Positions 44,255 through 55,374 of a DNA stretch of 64,000 nt are shown piece after piece. Position 1 is the stretch's first letter; each line of letters begins with the position of its first letter. The stretch comes from Steinernema hermaphroditum. Taxonomy: Eukaryota; Nematoda; Chromadorea; Rhabditida; Steinernematidae. The notes under the pieces were generated by a model. The model had not been told where the DNA came from. It worked only from the letters and a program-made list of their open reading frames with translations, and ran no database searches. The position numbers were made by a program, and so were the translations under genes. The DNA is taken from assembly GCA_030435675.1 (NCBI GenBank), contig CM059624.1:4488769-4552768 (forward strand), read 5' to 3'.

Positions 44255-47200
44255 AACCATCTCTCCGGCGACCTCCAAGAGTTGCCGGCCTTCGAAACCT
44301 GGGAGCATCCCCTTCAAAGAGGTAACACCGTCGCTGGGAGAAGTGGGAGCAAGGTGGGAAGCACTTCCCACTTTCTTGGACACGGGCACTAGAGTGGCGC
44401 TCTTGAGGATCGCTTCATAATTTCCAGGGCGTAGATACGGAGACGTCGAGCAACTCAGCTTGATAGAGGCAACCTTTCTAGACCGTTCCACCCCTTTTCA
44501 GACCAGACAGTCTCTAAATCACAGACTGTCTACAATCAATGCCTCGGTTGGGTTCAATTGATTCCTCTCGACGACTGACGTGGCGGGAGAAGGACGTTTC
44601 AAGGTCACTCGCGTCGCAATAAACTAATTAGTCAAACAGTTTGCCGAAGGACATAATTGGGAATTGTTGGGAATGTTATGTGTTTTGGAAGTGGTTTGAG
44701 TGGGGGTGGATCACGGGACGTCTTTTGAAGGACGGCGGTCTTTGCCATGATCAGAACACAGTTTCTGATCTTTGAGAGAAGGATATGACCAGTTGAATGT
44801 GGCTGGTCATCTTGTATATCAAAATGTTAGTCTAAAGCAGCTGTCTACATGTGATGTGACATACCAGTGACATTCGGCGAAAGGCATCGTACATCCCTAA
44901 ACTTATGGGCCGTGCCCTTTGGCGACATTATTTTGGCCGCGTTAATTATTTATAGTGGTGTAGCACAATTAGAAAGCTATATATCTTAAAAGGACATAAA
45001 AGATTTACTCCCTTTAAGTGGTTTTTTCCAAGATTTTCCTGGAAGTATCAGGTCTGCACACGCAGGAATTCTTAATAGATGCATGATGTCAGAGTCCTGG
45101 TGGAGCACACCCCTGAAGACCGGTCGAACCTGTTAAGATGGTGTTGTTTCTTTTCATTCACTATTGAGGTCGTCGGTGATATCCAACTGCATGGGCGATG
45201 ACACCCCTATTTTTAACATTTCAATGTGTCTGACCCTTCTGGCCGAAGCTAGACTCTCGAAGATCACAAACACACAATAGACAGTATTCCGCAGAATTGG
45301 TCTTTGCGTTGACATCTTTCAATTGCGTCCTCAGCGATCGGTCAGATCGTCCACAAGCTCTCTCTGAAGTCCAGGCGGATGAGTCGAGTGAGCGGTCGTT
45401 CTTGGCGCAATGATCGCCCCGGCTTCCAGAAGGTCTCGGCTCGGAGTCGATTGCGCTGTTGCACTCTCGCTGAAGTGCGCAACTTTTTGAGCGACTTCCT
45501 GTAGGGCTGACCTTGACAGTCATGAAATCTCGCAACATTTCACCACAGTCGTGTGAAAATGACACATCGTAATGAACTGGAAGTACCTGTTAGGAAGAAA
45601 CTGATGAGATAGGAACAAGTTTCGGCAGTTTTTATACAAATACGTGTCTGCCGGATATTTCAGATTAAGTGCCTCTTGAGGGCAGAGTTGTAATCAGCAC
45701 TTATTTGGGCATAGCGTAATTTGAAAAGAAAGGTAGCTCAACATGAAATTGTTTTCCGATGCTTTAGGGTCTTTACGTGTGCATCCTCTACTCGCTGATC
45801 AGATCCATAGAGCGCAGACTGTACACCCTAATTGGAATGTTACCACCCCGCTCCAAAACAAACTTGTCCGTCTTCCTCGTTCTCGTCCCCAGTAATCAAC
45901 ATTACAACGTTCTAATTTGCAATTAACGTCCTCCGGGGGCGGGGAATCTTCCACGGAGCGCGTGTCAACCTGCTACCGCTCACTCCCGTCAACCTGTTTC
46001 GCGCCGTCGCTCTCCTCTACACGCTGGAGATTGCGGCGGCGATGGCGAAGACTTCGCGGTCACCTTCTTTTTCCTCAACTTGTTAATTTGCATCTGAGAT
46101 TGAGGCGACAAAGCAATTCTGGGTACTGTAACGTCTTTTCGGGTTGTTTATGGCGTGATGATACCCCGCTGGGAGGAAGAGGAACGGATCCATTTGTACT
46201 TTTGTGTTTTGTGCCGGTTTAGGAAGGTCGTTTACTTTAGGTGTTCTTAATTTATCGAAGTTTGCTTAAACTTTGTGTGGCAGAATCACATTTATTTTAA
46301 TTATTTGAAAAACGGACAGAATCTAAAGTAACGGGTAGAATCTAAGTTATTGATGTGCTGTTAGGGGTCGTAGTGGTGAGCCCTGGCTAGGTGAGCAATT
46401 CTGTCTTAACGATCTACTATCTAGCACTTTGATATTCCGGAGGATAATGTCAAATAAACGCGACTGCGCGAGACTTTGCGTCCTTTCTGGTACTAGTGGC
46501 CTAGTAGCTATGCAGGCGGCAAGCCACCGGTAACCCGCAGGCGTTAAACACACAAAAGGCATGTCGGATGGAGTCATTGCTTGCCGAGATTGGTGCTCAA
46601 AGAATCGTTCTAGAGAATCGTCGAACTCTTTTCCGCTTGCTACCCGTTTCAAATTCCACTACAAAACATGAGAGTCTACTCTTGTCCCAGAAGATTGAGT
46701 GAGCTTGAGTGAACTTCAGTCACAAAAGTGAGCTCAATTCAGAGGTTACTATACGGTTTGATATCCACTGTTCTTTTCTGAAAGCGTTCACCACGTAGTT
46801 GAACACTTGCAGTCGAAGTCTAACCTAGTGAACGAATGGATGACCTAGTGGTCTTGAAAGTGTAATGGCTCTGAACCGGACGCTTTCGTATTGCCTCTGT
46901 GCCTCATTGCAAACGCTTTTGTCCACAGCAACGCTATCGAAAAAGTATGTCGGTCGGGGCAAAGATGGCACGGGCAAAGATGGCACGGGGAGCCATATAA
47001 GCCGTTTCAACTGGTTGGCCAGCCGACTCAACCGGTGATCTGTCAACCGATCATCAAGTTTTATTCGGTTTATTTTGATCGTCTTTTGCCTTTTGAGTTC
47101 TGAGCGTTTTACGTTTGGACTTCAACCTCGATTCTCGGATCTGTGCAATATCTCTCTCCCCTTTATGGAGAACGGAAGTGAGAAGTGGGCTGGAAAAGCG

Positions 47201-50200
47201 GCTATTGAGTGGCCAAGAATCGACTATTGCTCGGCAGTTTTCATTTCATGGGCGCGCTCCATACGTGCATAATTGCAGCTTGTATAATAGTGGTGGAAGT
47301 ATCATCGATGTGAATTAGGCAAGATCCCGAGAATTTTTCGTTAATCCCTATGAGATATGCGTGCCTTGTCAAAAAGTAAGAAATCACTCGATCTCTGTAT
47401 CTACAGTACTAAAAATGCGGGTCTTCTTGCCAAAATATAATTTGTCCACAGCAACATTATGCGATGACAGGTTCCATTGTAAGACTGATGGTAACAAAAA
47501 CAAATTGCACGAGGTCGTGTTATTTCGTCGACATCGTTTATTTTAGGCATTTAAAGAAATATTTGGTGCACTGAATGGAACCTTATCATGCTTATCAATT
47601 CCGAAATTCTTTTATAGCAGAATCGATGATGAGCAGAAGCAAAAGTTATTCGACATGTCCAAGTAGAAAGCTCGTAAAGTTCAAGTCACGCAACTATAAA
47701 ATCGTCTGTAGAGTTCCTATGCATGTTTCGTTGTTTTTCACCATAGCTTTTGGTACATAAACGTGGTTCAAAAATGGTCAAGAAAGGGCACTCCGTTTGC
47801 GATCTTCCGGAATCCGAATCCGTTGGATTAAATTATTTATGAGCCCCTCAAAAACCATATCTTACGGTCCTAGTTGCGGAAACTGCTAGGACCCTTTAGG
47901 TGCAGCGGAATTGTGGAGCCAACAAATCATAAACAATTTATGTAGTAGTTTGCTGTTGCTTTCCAACATCGCACATCGATAAGGGAAGCTTCGTTTGCCC
48001 TTGAGAGTGCATGCGCTACACAAATGTTTCGACCTAATTGGCTTCACTAAACGTGTAATGTTTGCAGTCGCAGTGTAGAGGTCCAATTTGTCACTTTAAG
48101 TGGAACACAAACCGTCCTTGAATGCTTTAAAATAAGTGACATTTAATAATGGATAGCCTAAAGTAGCCGTGGAAAGTATAGATGATATATTTTACTATTC
48201 AAGAGGCAATACGCTCTCAACATGATTCTAAAACAGAATTTTTAGCCACAGAATGAAGACGGACTTGATAGTGTTAGTGATAATGATTCAGATAGGCGTT
48301 CGTAAACTGGACTCACTAGGGAACCTTCCTAAATGCCCACCTATGATCGTGTTTGAATGTTACGCACAATGCGTCTGGCCCACTACACCTTTTACACCTT
48401 TTGATTTTGTAAAACCACTTTCTCACTTGATTAGCAACATCCAAATCTACTAGTGAGCAAAATTTCAGCTTGACCGGAAACTTAGAAAGGTTCCCTTGTT
48501 ATAGGTGGCCTCGCACATATCTGAATGCACCCAGAAAAGGAACCAATCGGAGCCGTTCTGAACTGAATTCAGCTGAAAAATCAGAAAATGCGATGAGTTC
48601 AAGGTTAATCACTGGTTGTTTGCCACCTTTGTCAGAGCCATCTTCGAAAGTGCCTTTCTGTAAGTGCTCTGGGTAAAAGCTGTTATTCCTTCTCCCTTTT
48701 TATAACTTTTGTGTCGACTCTCGTTCCACTCACCCATTCACTTCGACGATCTTGACACCAAAGGTTAATTGGCACCCACTTACAGATCGTCTCCCCCACC
48801 TCATGAATCAGCACCTAATCAGGCGCACTGTCGTCTGTTTACCGTAGCCCCAGATCCGCATTCTCCGTGCCTTGCCCTCCCCGGGCGACGCCCTGCACCC
48901 TCTCACCGCAAAACTCATTTCACACTTCTGCAACGTCGCCTCCGACGAGGCGGCGCTCTAATTAGGACTGCGCCTCTCTCGCCGAATCTTCTTCGTCTCC
49001 TTAAAGAAGACGAGGGAGAAATTGGAAAAATTCATCAATTATTGAGCAGTTGTTTATTCGACTCTCGATCGCCATTTCAAGTCGGTTAGGAGTGCGCCGC
49101 GCGCTTCATCGCCACGCCAACCCGTTCCACAAACTCTGCGTTTTACAGCGCGTGCGAAGGCGTTCGTTAATTTCATTACCTCGCCCCGCGATGTAACCGT
49201 TTTGTGGGTTTCCAATTGGCGACGGCGGCGGAGCGGAATGTTGCGGTCGCCAGTATACTGGACCGTGATTTGGCGTGACGTGACGAACGATTCCCCTTTT
49301 AACCTTGACTGGTTTAATTTTAGGTTTCTATGAGTTTGAAATTATTTTTGAAAGAAATGATAGCAAATTCCTTAATGAGACATATGTATTCCATGAGTTA
49401 CCTGGTTATTCAATGTGCCCTTCTTATGTATATTACTGATAAGGAAAGGACTGAACATGAAACCTGGCAAGAGATAGCACTGGAGGTCGTGACTTCCTCC
49501 ACAATGTTTAAAAATCCAAAAGAGGCGGCTATTTATGTCTTTGTAAACGTAAATGCGCGCTATTTTGTGTCTTTTTGGTGGTAAGGATAAGTAGCTGATG
49601 TCAACCCTCATTTTGTCTGGTGTTTGAAACCGACCGCTCCTGTGCGGACATAAGATTTTCAAGCATCCTCAGTTATTAGGAGGCTACTTCTTAACATACG
49701 AAGTAAACCAAAACCGCCGACTAACATTGCTACTTACAAGGAAAGGGTCAATCATGTTATGCTAATCTCCAGCATATTGAAATTTTAAATAAAAAAAATA
49801 TTTTTTTTTTAAAAGAAATTTTTAATTTTTAAAAGCAAAAATTAGGTGCCCTAACGCGCTCTATATCCGTCAAAAGAGATGTGATTTCTCACCTACGTCA
49901 CATTCGTTTCTCACCGATGATTCTCAAGTGACAGTCTATACTTAAGCTCACAATTTTGTTTTGGTTGCAAAGTGTTCATACATACTACCTAAGGCAACCA
50001 TCTGACAAATCACGATCCGACTATCTAACACTGGTCTTGGCGACGTGTACACTGGTCTGCAGGTCTTGACACGACCTGCTTTAAGTGACACGACCATAGT
50101 TTTCTTATCGCCATGTGTAAAACACATTCTGCGCGGTAAGGTCAACTGGATTTTTCGAGAAATCGATCTCACCAACATGCTCAGCGACCCTAAAAATACA

Positions 50201-51326
50201 GGCTTTCCAAAAAGTCTTTCAATTCTGTCTGCAAAATCGATTACAAAGAGCGGAGCATCTTTCCCAATAAGCCTTCTCCTTTGAAGTACCCGAAGAATCT
50301 GAGGTGTTTTGATGTTTGACATGAGTGACGAAGAGTCATCACCCTTTGTATCTGACCCACTTGACACTATGAGAACCTCATTGACAAAACCCGCATTTTA
50401 GCACGTTTGGCACAAAGCACTCTACGAAAACAGTGCTTTGTATTAAGAGTCCATTTTCCTTTGTCGCACAAGGGGACGTTTCACATGATAGTTTCTTCAT
50501 GTTTCACAAGGATCGTAAATTTGAAAGGTGTTTATATGGTCAGGTGTGCGTATAAGCTGACGCTTTTTGGGAAAACATTAACTGATACATGCCTGCTTTT
50601 GCACAAAAATTCAGCTGGATCTGAGGCGCACGTTTCCTTATAAGAGTCCACCTTTCATTCTTGATTTCTTGAAAGGTCCCATGGAAGTTCGATAAAGGTT
50701 CTTCATGTTTTCATCACAAAATACTTTCTTAAACTTATATTTAACTTATTCGGATGCTCAGACTTCTCTACAGTGTGTAACTGAATCACTGATGTCTTAA
50801 ATGTCATAAAGTTCTGTGCTGATCAAGCTCTCTAAATTTCAGCCATTTTGATTGCCAGCCTGTGGTGATAACTATGCTTGAGCGATGGGATGTGGATCGT
50901 TGTAGAACTCTTCTAGACTGTGTGAATGTATTTCAGGTTTTGGTCTTTCAATGATCCATTTCGTGTTCGTTTCGTGCGCGTTTCCATTATCGATGTTTGA
51001 GTCACTCACTGATGCTGACTTTCGTAAACAATTAGGAAAACAACATCGGAAAGAGGTTGCTTTAAAAGTCGGGAACATTACTCTTTTATGACATCTCGAT
51101 AAATAAATCCATGTTTGATCGTTAAAAGTTGACCGTGTATTGCTTCCACTCGGCTATGCTGTCAAGAAAGGATCGCAGAAGGTTAGCCTGCAAATTGCAA
51201 ACAATCCCCTCGGGAGCGGTCTAATCCACTTAAAGTGCATTCATCTACTTTCGCGGCCGAGTGACGCCTCGCTTGAGGGATCTTCGGGAAGAAGACCATT
51301 TTGAGATTTGCGTCTCTCTTACAGGC
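44255..51326. other. 7-kb interval without a supported gene
   Basis: Only short frames. It holds an inverted fragment of the dispersed repeat family (45330-45440), a 15-base tandem pair near 46962-46993, and two GC-rich blocks (about 45935-46060 and 48850-49310) rich in TAAT-core and TGACG-type motifs that could be cis-regulatory. A run of A and T lies at 49785-49845. The sequence just before 51327 ends in CTCTTACAG, the acceptor of the bestrophin gene. Confidence 0.5.
45330..45440 (-). repeat. Dispersed repeat family copy 2 (inverted, partial)
   Basis: Read on the minus strand it contains GGAAGCCGGGGCGATCATTG, CCAAGAACGACCGCTCACTC and GACCGATCGCTGAG, in the same order as copies at 4728-4860, 55858-56035 and 62715-62930. 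Confidence 0.55.
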
Positions 51327-52836
51327 ATGACCATATCGTACGAGGAAGAGTTCTCATCGCTGATGCTGCGATGGCGCGGTTCGCTGTGGAAAGCCGTGCT
51401 CAAAGACCTCATCGCCTTCTACATCGCCTACTACGTGGTCCTCTTCGCTCAGGTTCGGGACTACCTAACCCCTCCTTCTCAAAGGCTAACGGTGCAGTTC
51501 AGTGGTATCTGCTGGACGACAAGCAGAAGGAGTACTTCACGGGCTGGATCATGTGGTGCGAAATCGGCGCGCAGTACATTCCTCTCTCCTTCTTGCTCGG
51601 TTTCTTCGTCGCCGTGGTGGTGGCGCGCTGGTGGGAGCAGTTCAACTGGATCAGCTGGCCCGACAAGATGATGCTCATGGTGTCCGCCTGTCTTCCTGGC
51701 CGCGAGAATCTGAACGTACGAAAGACCATTGCAAGGTGGTCCAGTTTGCAGGTCGGTTCTTGTTCTTGGAAAGCGGAGGATGATCCATTTTCAGGCGGCC
51801 ATCGCCTGGTCGGGCATCTCCGTCCGCACTCTCAAACGTTTCCCCACAGAGCGTCATCTTGTGGACACGAAGCTGATGACCGAAGAGGAGTACGACATGT
51901 ACATGAACACGCCCGGCCCCCACGGCAAGTGGTTCATCCCGATCGTGTGGATCGTCAACCTGATCAAGACGATGTACCGCCAAAAGAGGATCGACAGCAT
52001 CCAGATGGACATGCTCCTGAAGCAGGTCTACTCCTACCGCGACGGATTCGCGATGCTGTTCGTCTACGACTGGGTCAAGATCCCGTTGGTGTACACCCAG
52101 GTCGTCGCCATTGCCACCTACGGCTACTTCGTCATCTGCCTGCTCGGTCGCCAGCCGAAGCTCGACGAGAAGTCGATGCAGAAAGAGATCACCATCCTCT
52201 TCCCCATCTTCACCACCTTCCAGATGCTCTTCTACATCGGATGGTTGAAGGTCGGGCAGTACCTCATGAATCCGTTCGGCGAGGACGACGACGATTTCGG
52301 TGGGTTCCTGGGTGTGTAGAGGTGGGGTCTAAGGGAGAATTGCAGAGCTGAACTACATCCTCGACCGCAACACATACATCGCCAACATGATGGCCACCGA
52401 GCTGGCCGATCAGCTTCCGCCCATGTCGACGAAGGACTTGAACGTAGTCCTGCCTCACACCAGGGCCTCCTTCAAGATCCAGGACGTAATGCCGAAGTCA
52501 CATCTGGCCGCGTTCAAACTCACCGAAACAGAGATGCAGCTGATCAAGCCGGAAGACATCGAGGAGACGGACAAGCTGATCGAGCAGAAGGAGAAGAAGA
52601 AGTTCATGTCGAAAAAGTGGGTTCGGCGTCCGTCGCTCCCTCCGTATAGCTTCTCGCGCTTAGCCAGGAAGGAGAAGAAGACTGAGGCCGTCGTTCCCGT
52701 CATCTTGGAGAGGGACTCCGCCGCGAGGGTGGAGAATCCGGTCCACACGGCCGTCAGGAACGACCACAAAGAGGCGAATCGCCGCTCGATGACGAACTCG
52801 CTCGCTTCGCAATATGATAACATTCCCAATAGTTAA
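51327..52836 (+). CDS. Bestrophin-family chloride channel
   Basis: Pentameric, calcium-regulated anion channel family of the plasma membrane, greatly expanded in nematodes. Exons 51327-51452, 51503-51751, 51795-52299 and 52346-52836 give 456 residues. Landmarks: MTISYEEEFSS start, LLRWRGSLWK-like MLRWRGSLWKAVLKDL, IPLSFLLGFFVAVVVARWWE, WPDKMM, FVYDWVKIPLVYTQVVAIAT and the acidic NPFGEDDDDFELNYILDRN that forms the calcium clasp in bestrophins. The C-terminal region after about residue 340 is charged and not conserved. A TTACAG acceptor lies 2 bases before the ATG, strongly suggesting trans-splicing at the start codon. It cannot be assigned to one best-n gene. Confidence 0.95.
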
Positions 52837-53564
52837 CTCCGCTACCGTACTAACCAATACAGAGAGAGCTTAACACGAAGAGAAATGCGCTCTTTTAGGT
52901 CGAACAAACGAAACAACTCAGCCGACGCCTGAAGAAGAAGCGAAGAAGCACCGGTTACTATGTAAAAATATATTCTATTGCGCCATTTGTGAAGTGTCCT
53001 TACGCGATTATTCGAGTGACTTTCAGTCGTAGTAAAGCTAATAAATTTACTATTCTTGAAGCGAGATGTTTCCACACACGGTTTTGCAGGTGGCCGATCG
53101 TTTTTCAGCCGTGTTTCGAGCACAAAGGTACTGTAGTCCTGCCCAGAGATGGGCGGATACGGATCGGATCGGCTAGCCGTTCAGCCGGCTCACGGCTGAG
53201 CCGTATCATCCGTCAGCCGTTCAACGGCTCAGCCGATCCGTCAACCGATCCGTCAGCCGTCAGCCGGCTAGCCGGTTGATACGGATGATACGGCTCAGCC
53301 GTTGCCATCTCTGGTCCTGCCTGAGGCACCGGCACAAATTCGAATGGAGATGTATGCGAATCATGTCTTCTTGTCTATTAGATGCACTCCGGCTATTTAG
53401 CGTTCCATCTAGCAGAGAGGTCGGATAACACGGAAAGAGGCCAGCATAGTCTTCCGATTGTAAACAACTGTCTTCTGATGAACGGATAACGGATGAATGC
53501 ATGCTCTGATTGCAGATGTTTATTATCACTTGCCAAGAACCGTAAAAAGTAGATTACAATTCCA
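52837..53564. other. Convergent intergenic region with a short transposon
   Basis: About 730 bases between the convergent bestrophin and astacin genes, interrupted by the inverted-repeat element at 53144-53313. No gene seen. Confidence 0.5.
53144..53313. mobile_element. hAT-type miniature inverted-repeat element (170 bp)
   Basis: Termini CAGAGATGG and CCATCTCTG are inverted repeats, and both sides carry the same octamer GTCCTGCC (53136-53143 and 53314-53321), an exact 8-bp target-site duplication. CAGAGATG-type ends and an 8-bp duplication are typical of hAT transposons. The interior consists of short repeats such as CCGTCAGCCG, CGGCTCAGCCG and CGGCTAGCCG that fold back on themselves. No coding capacity. 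Confidence 0.9.
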
Positions 53565-55374
53565 TTAGATCGCCTGGTAGCTGATTCTAAAGCGTTGAAC
53601 ACCACGGGCGTAGGCACTAACGATCGCCCTGTTCCCTTCGCTCCAGAGGTACTCTGGTGTCTGTGTAAAGTTGCCGCTTATGCACAGTCTTAAAGCGATT
53701 TTGCACATCTAAAAAGACATCAAAAACCTGTATCCCGTCTTGGAGACGTCCTTGGCCATCTTGAATTCGACGTTGTTGACGGTACATCCAGCATTGTACC
53801 GATACCATGAAGACCTAGACGCCCAGCTCTCGAGTTTCTCAATGTGAATCCGAACTCTCTTTCCTTCCGCAGTCTAAATGGCCGTTAGTTAGCCAGAGAA
53901 ATAGCCAAGGTTGATTACGTGGATGTGCCAGTGACAGGAGTCGTGTAGTTCGTTCAGCACATCATTCGCAATGGGAACGCCGACATCGGCCTCGAGTACT
54001 CTCGAAGTCGAATCGGCCCAGAGATTTCCTCCACACTTGCTGGAATCAGTCCCATTCCGTCCCGGGTCTCTCTCCCAGCAGTCCTTGGCACTGAATCCCC
54101 AAGGGCAGATGCACTCGTTGCAGTTCTTAGGGTTCATGAAGCCGCCGTTGTGACAAGCAGTGTTACGGCCTTGACACTTATCTGAAGTAGACCGATAGGC
54201 CTATGATTTCCAGGGGCCGTCGGACTCACATTCACATTGGTAGAGTTTGTTCATCATCTTCAGGTCCAAGAAGGAAGGCTTGATGGACTGGCCCATTGTC
54301 TCCTTGAAGAGTTCGTAACCCTGGGTTGGTTCCATGACGGATTCCAATGGATTTAACGCAAAAGCATCTGCAAAGATCGGAAATAGTCATCACTCATGAG
54401 CCAAACTCACATCGATCGTAGTGCATGATGCTTCCGTAGTCGAACGGAATCCCTTGGTTGTCGTTTTCGAAGAACGGATGGGTTTTGAAGTTAATTTCAA
54501 AAAACGGCTTGTCACCCAAAACGTTAGATTCTCGGATCGTGATGAAACTGTCCCGATCATGACGTGTGTGCTCGTGAAAGAAACCAAGAGCGTGACCGAC
54601 TTCGTGAGTGATTAGGCCAAACTGGGTGAGATGTTAAAATATGGATCTGCATGATACTTACATTCAAGCAATACCGTGAAAGATTGATTATTTGCTCGTC
54701 GCCGTTAACTTTTCCGATGGCGCTATTGCACATTCCTTCTTCGCCAGAGTCTTGGATTCGAATGATCGGTCTTTCGGGGCCATTTTCTTGGAAAGTCACG
54801 CAAGTGTGAGTCTCCCAGAATTTGATCGCCTTTCGGATCACGTTTTTAGTCGTGAGATCTAGGTCATAAAATCAGGTGGTTTTGCGCTAACTTGGCTTAC
54901 TGAATCCGACCATGTAGTAGGCGATTGATCCGTGAGCGTCAGTAGGCCAGCGACTGAAGTTCGGATTGTGCACGTTGATGGCCTGGCGCTTGGATCGGGA
55001 GGAGAGAAGCTGATCCACTTGGTCGGGAGTGAGGGTGATGTCGCCCTACAGTAGTCTCCAGTCACCGCTTAGACGACCTTCTCTGTCACCTGGTAGAGAT
55101 AGTCCGAGTAGGGTCTGTTGATTTCCGGGATCGTTCGAGGTCTCTTCGAAGTGCCACTGGACTCCAACGCCTCTCCCTCATTACCATATCCAGTGGCAGA
55201 GTCTTCTTGATGACCGAATTCCTGGAGACGCCGGTGGACGTACTCCAAGTCGTTCCGGGCTTTCTCGTCGAGACCCACGAAGAGCGGATTGCTCTCCACA
55301 GAGGAGAGGCCTACCGTAGCGGAGCCGAGACAAAAGAAGGTCGCGAAGACCACATAGCTCCAAACGGAAGCCAT
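53565..55374 (-). CDS. Astacin-family zinc metalloprotease with EGF and CUB domains (nas type)
   Basis: Secreted zinc endopeptidase; nematode relatives act in moulting, hatching or digestion. Exons: 55374-55090, 55045-54901, 54858-54662, 54621-54411, 54367-54230, 54181-53919, 53873-53728 and 53688-53565, giving about 502 residues. Signal peptide (MASVWSYVVFATFFCLGSAT), propeptide with a furin-like SRSKR, then the catalytic domain with HEVGHALGFFHEHTRHD (zinc ligands at about 215, 219 and 225) and the Met-turn SIMHYD (about 273-278). An EGF-like module (CQGRNTACHNGGFMNPKNC...C-x-C) and a CUB domain (CGGNLW...TGYRLC) ending VSAYARGVQRFRISYQAI follow. The last intron uses a TTTAAG acceptor, chosen because only that junction keeps TGYR|LC in frame. 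Confidence 0.93.

Noticed and set aside
29690..44395. Short string shared between about 29693-29720 and 44350-44380 (inverted), considered as a transposon pair
   Set aside because: Similarity covers less than 30 bases and the flanks diverge at once; no ends or target duplications are visible.
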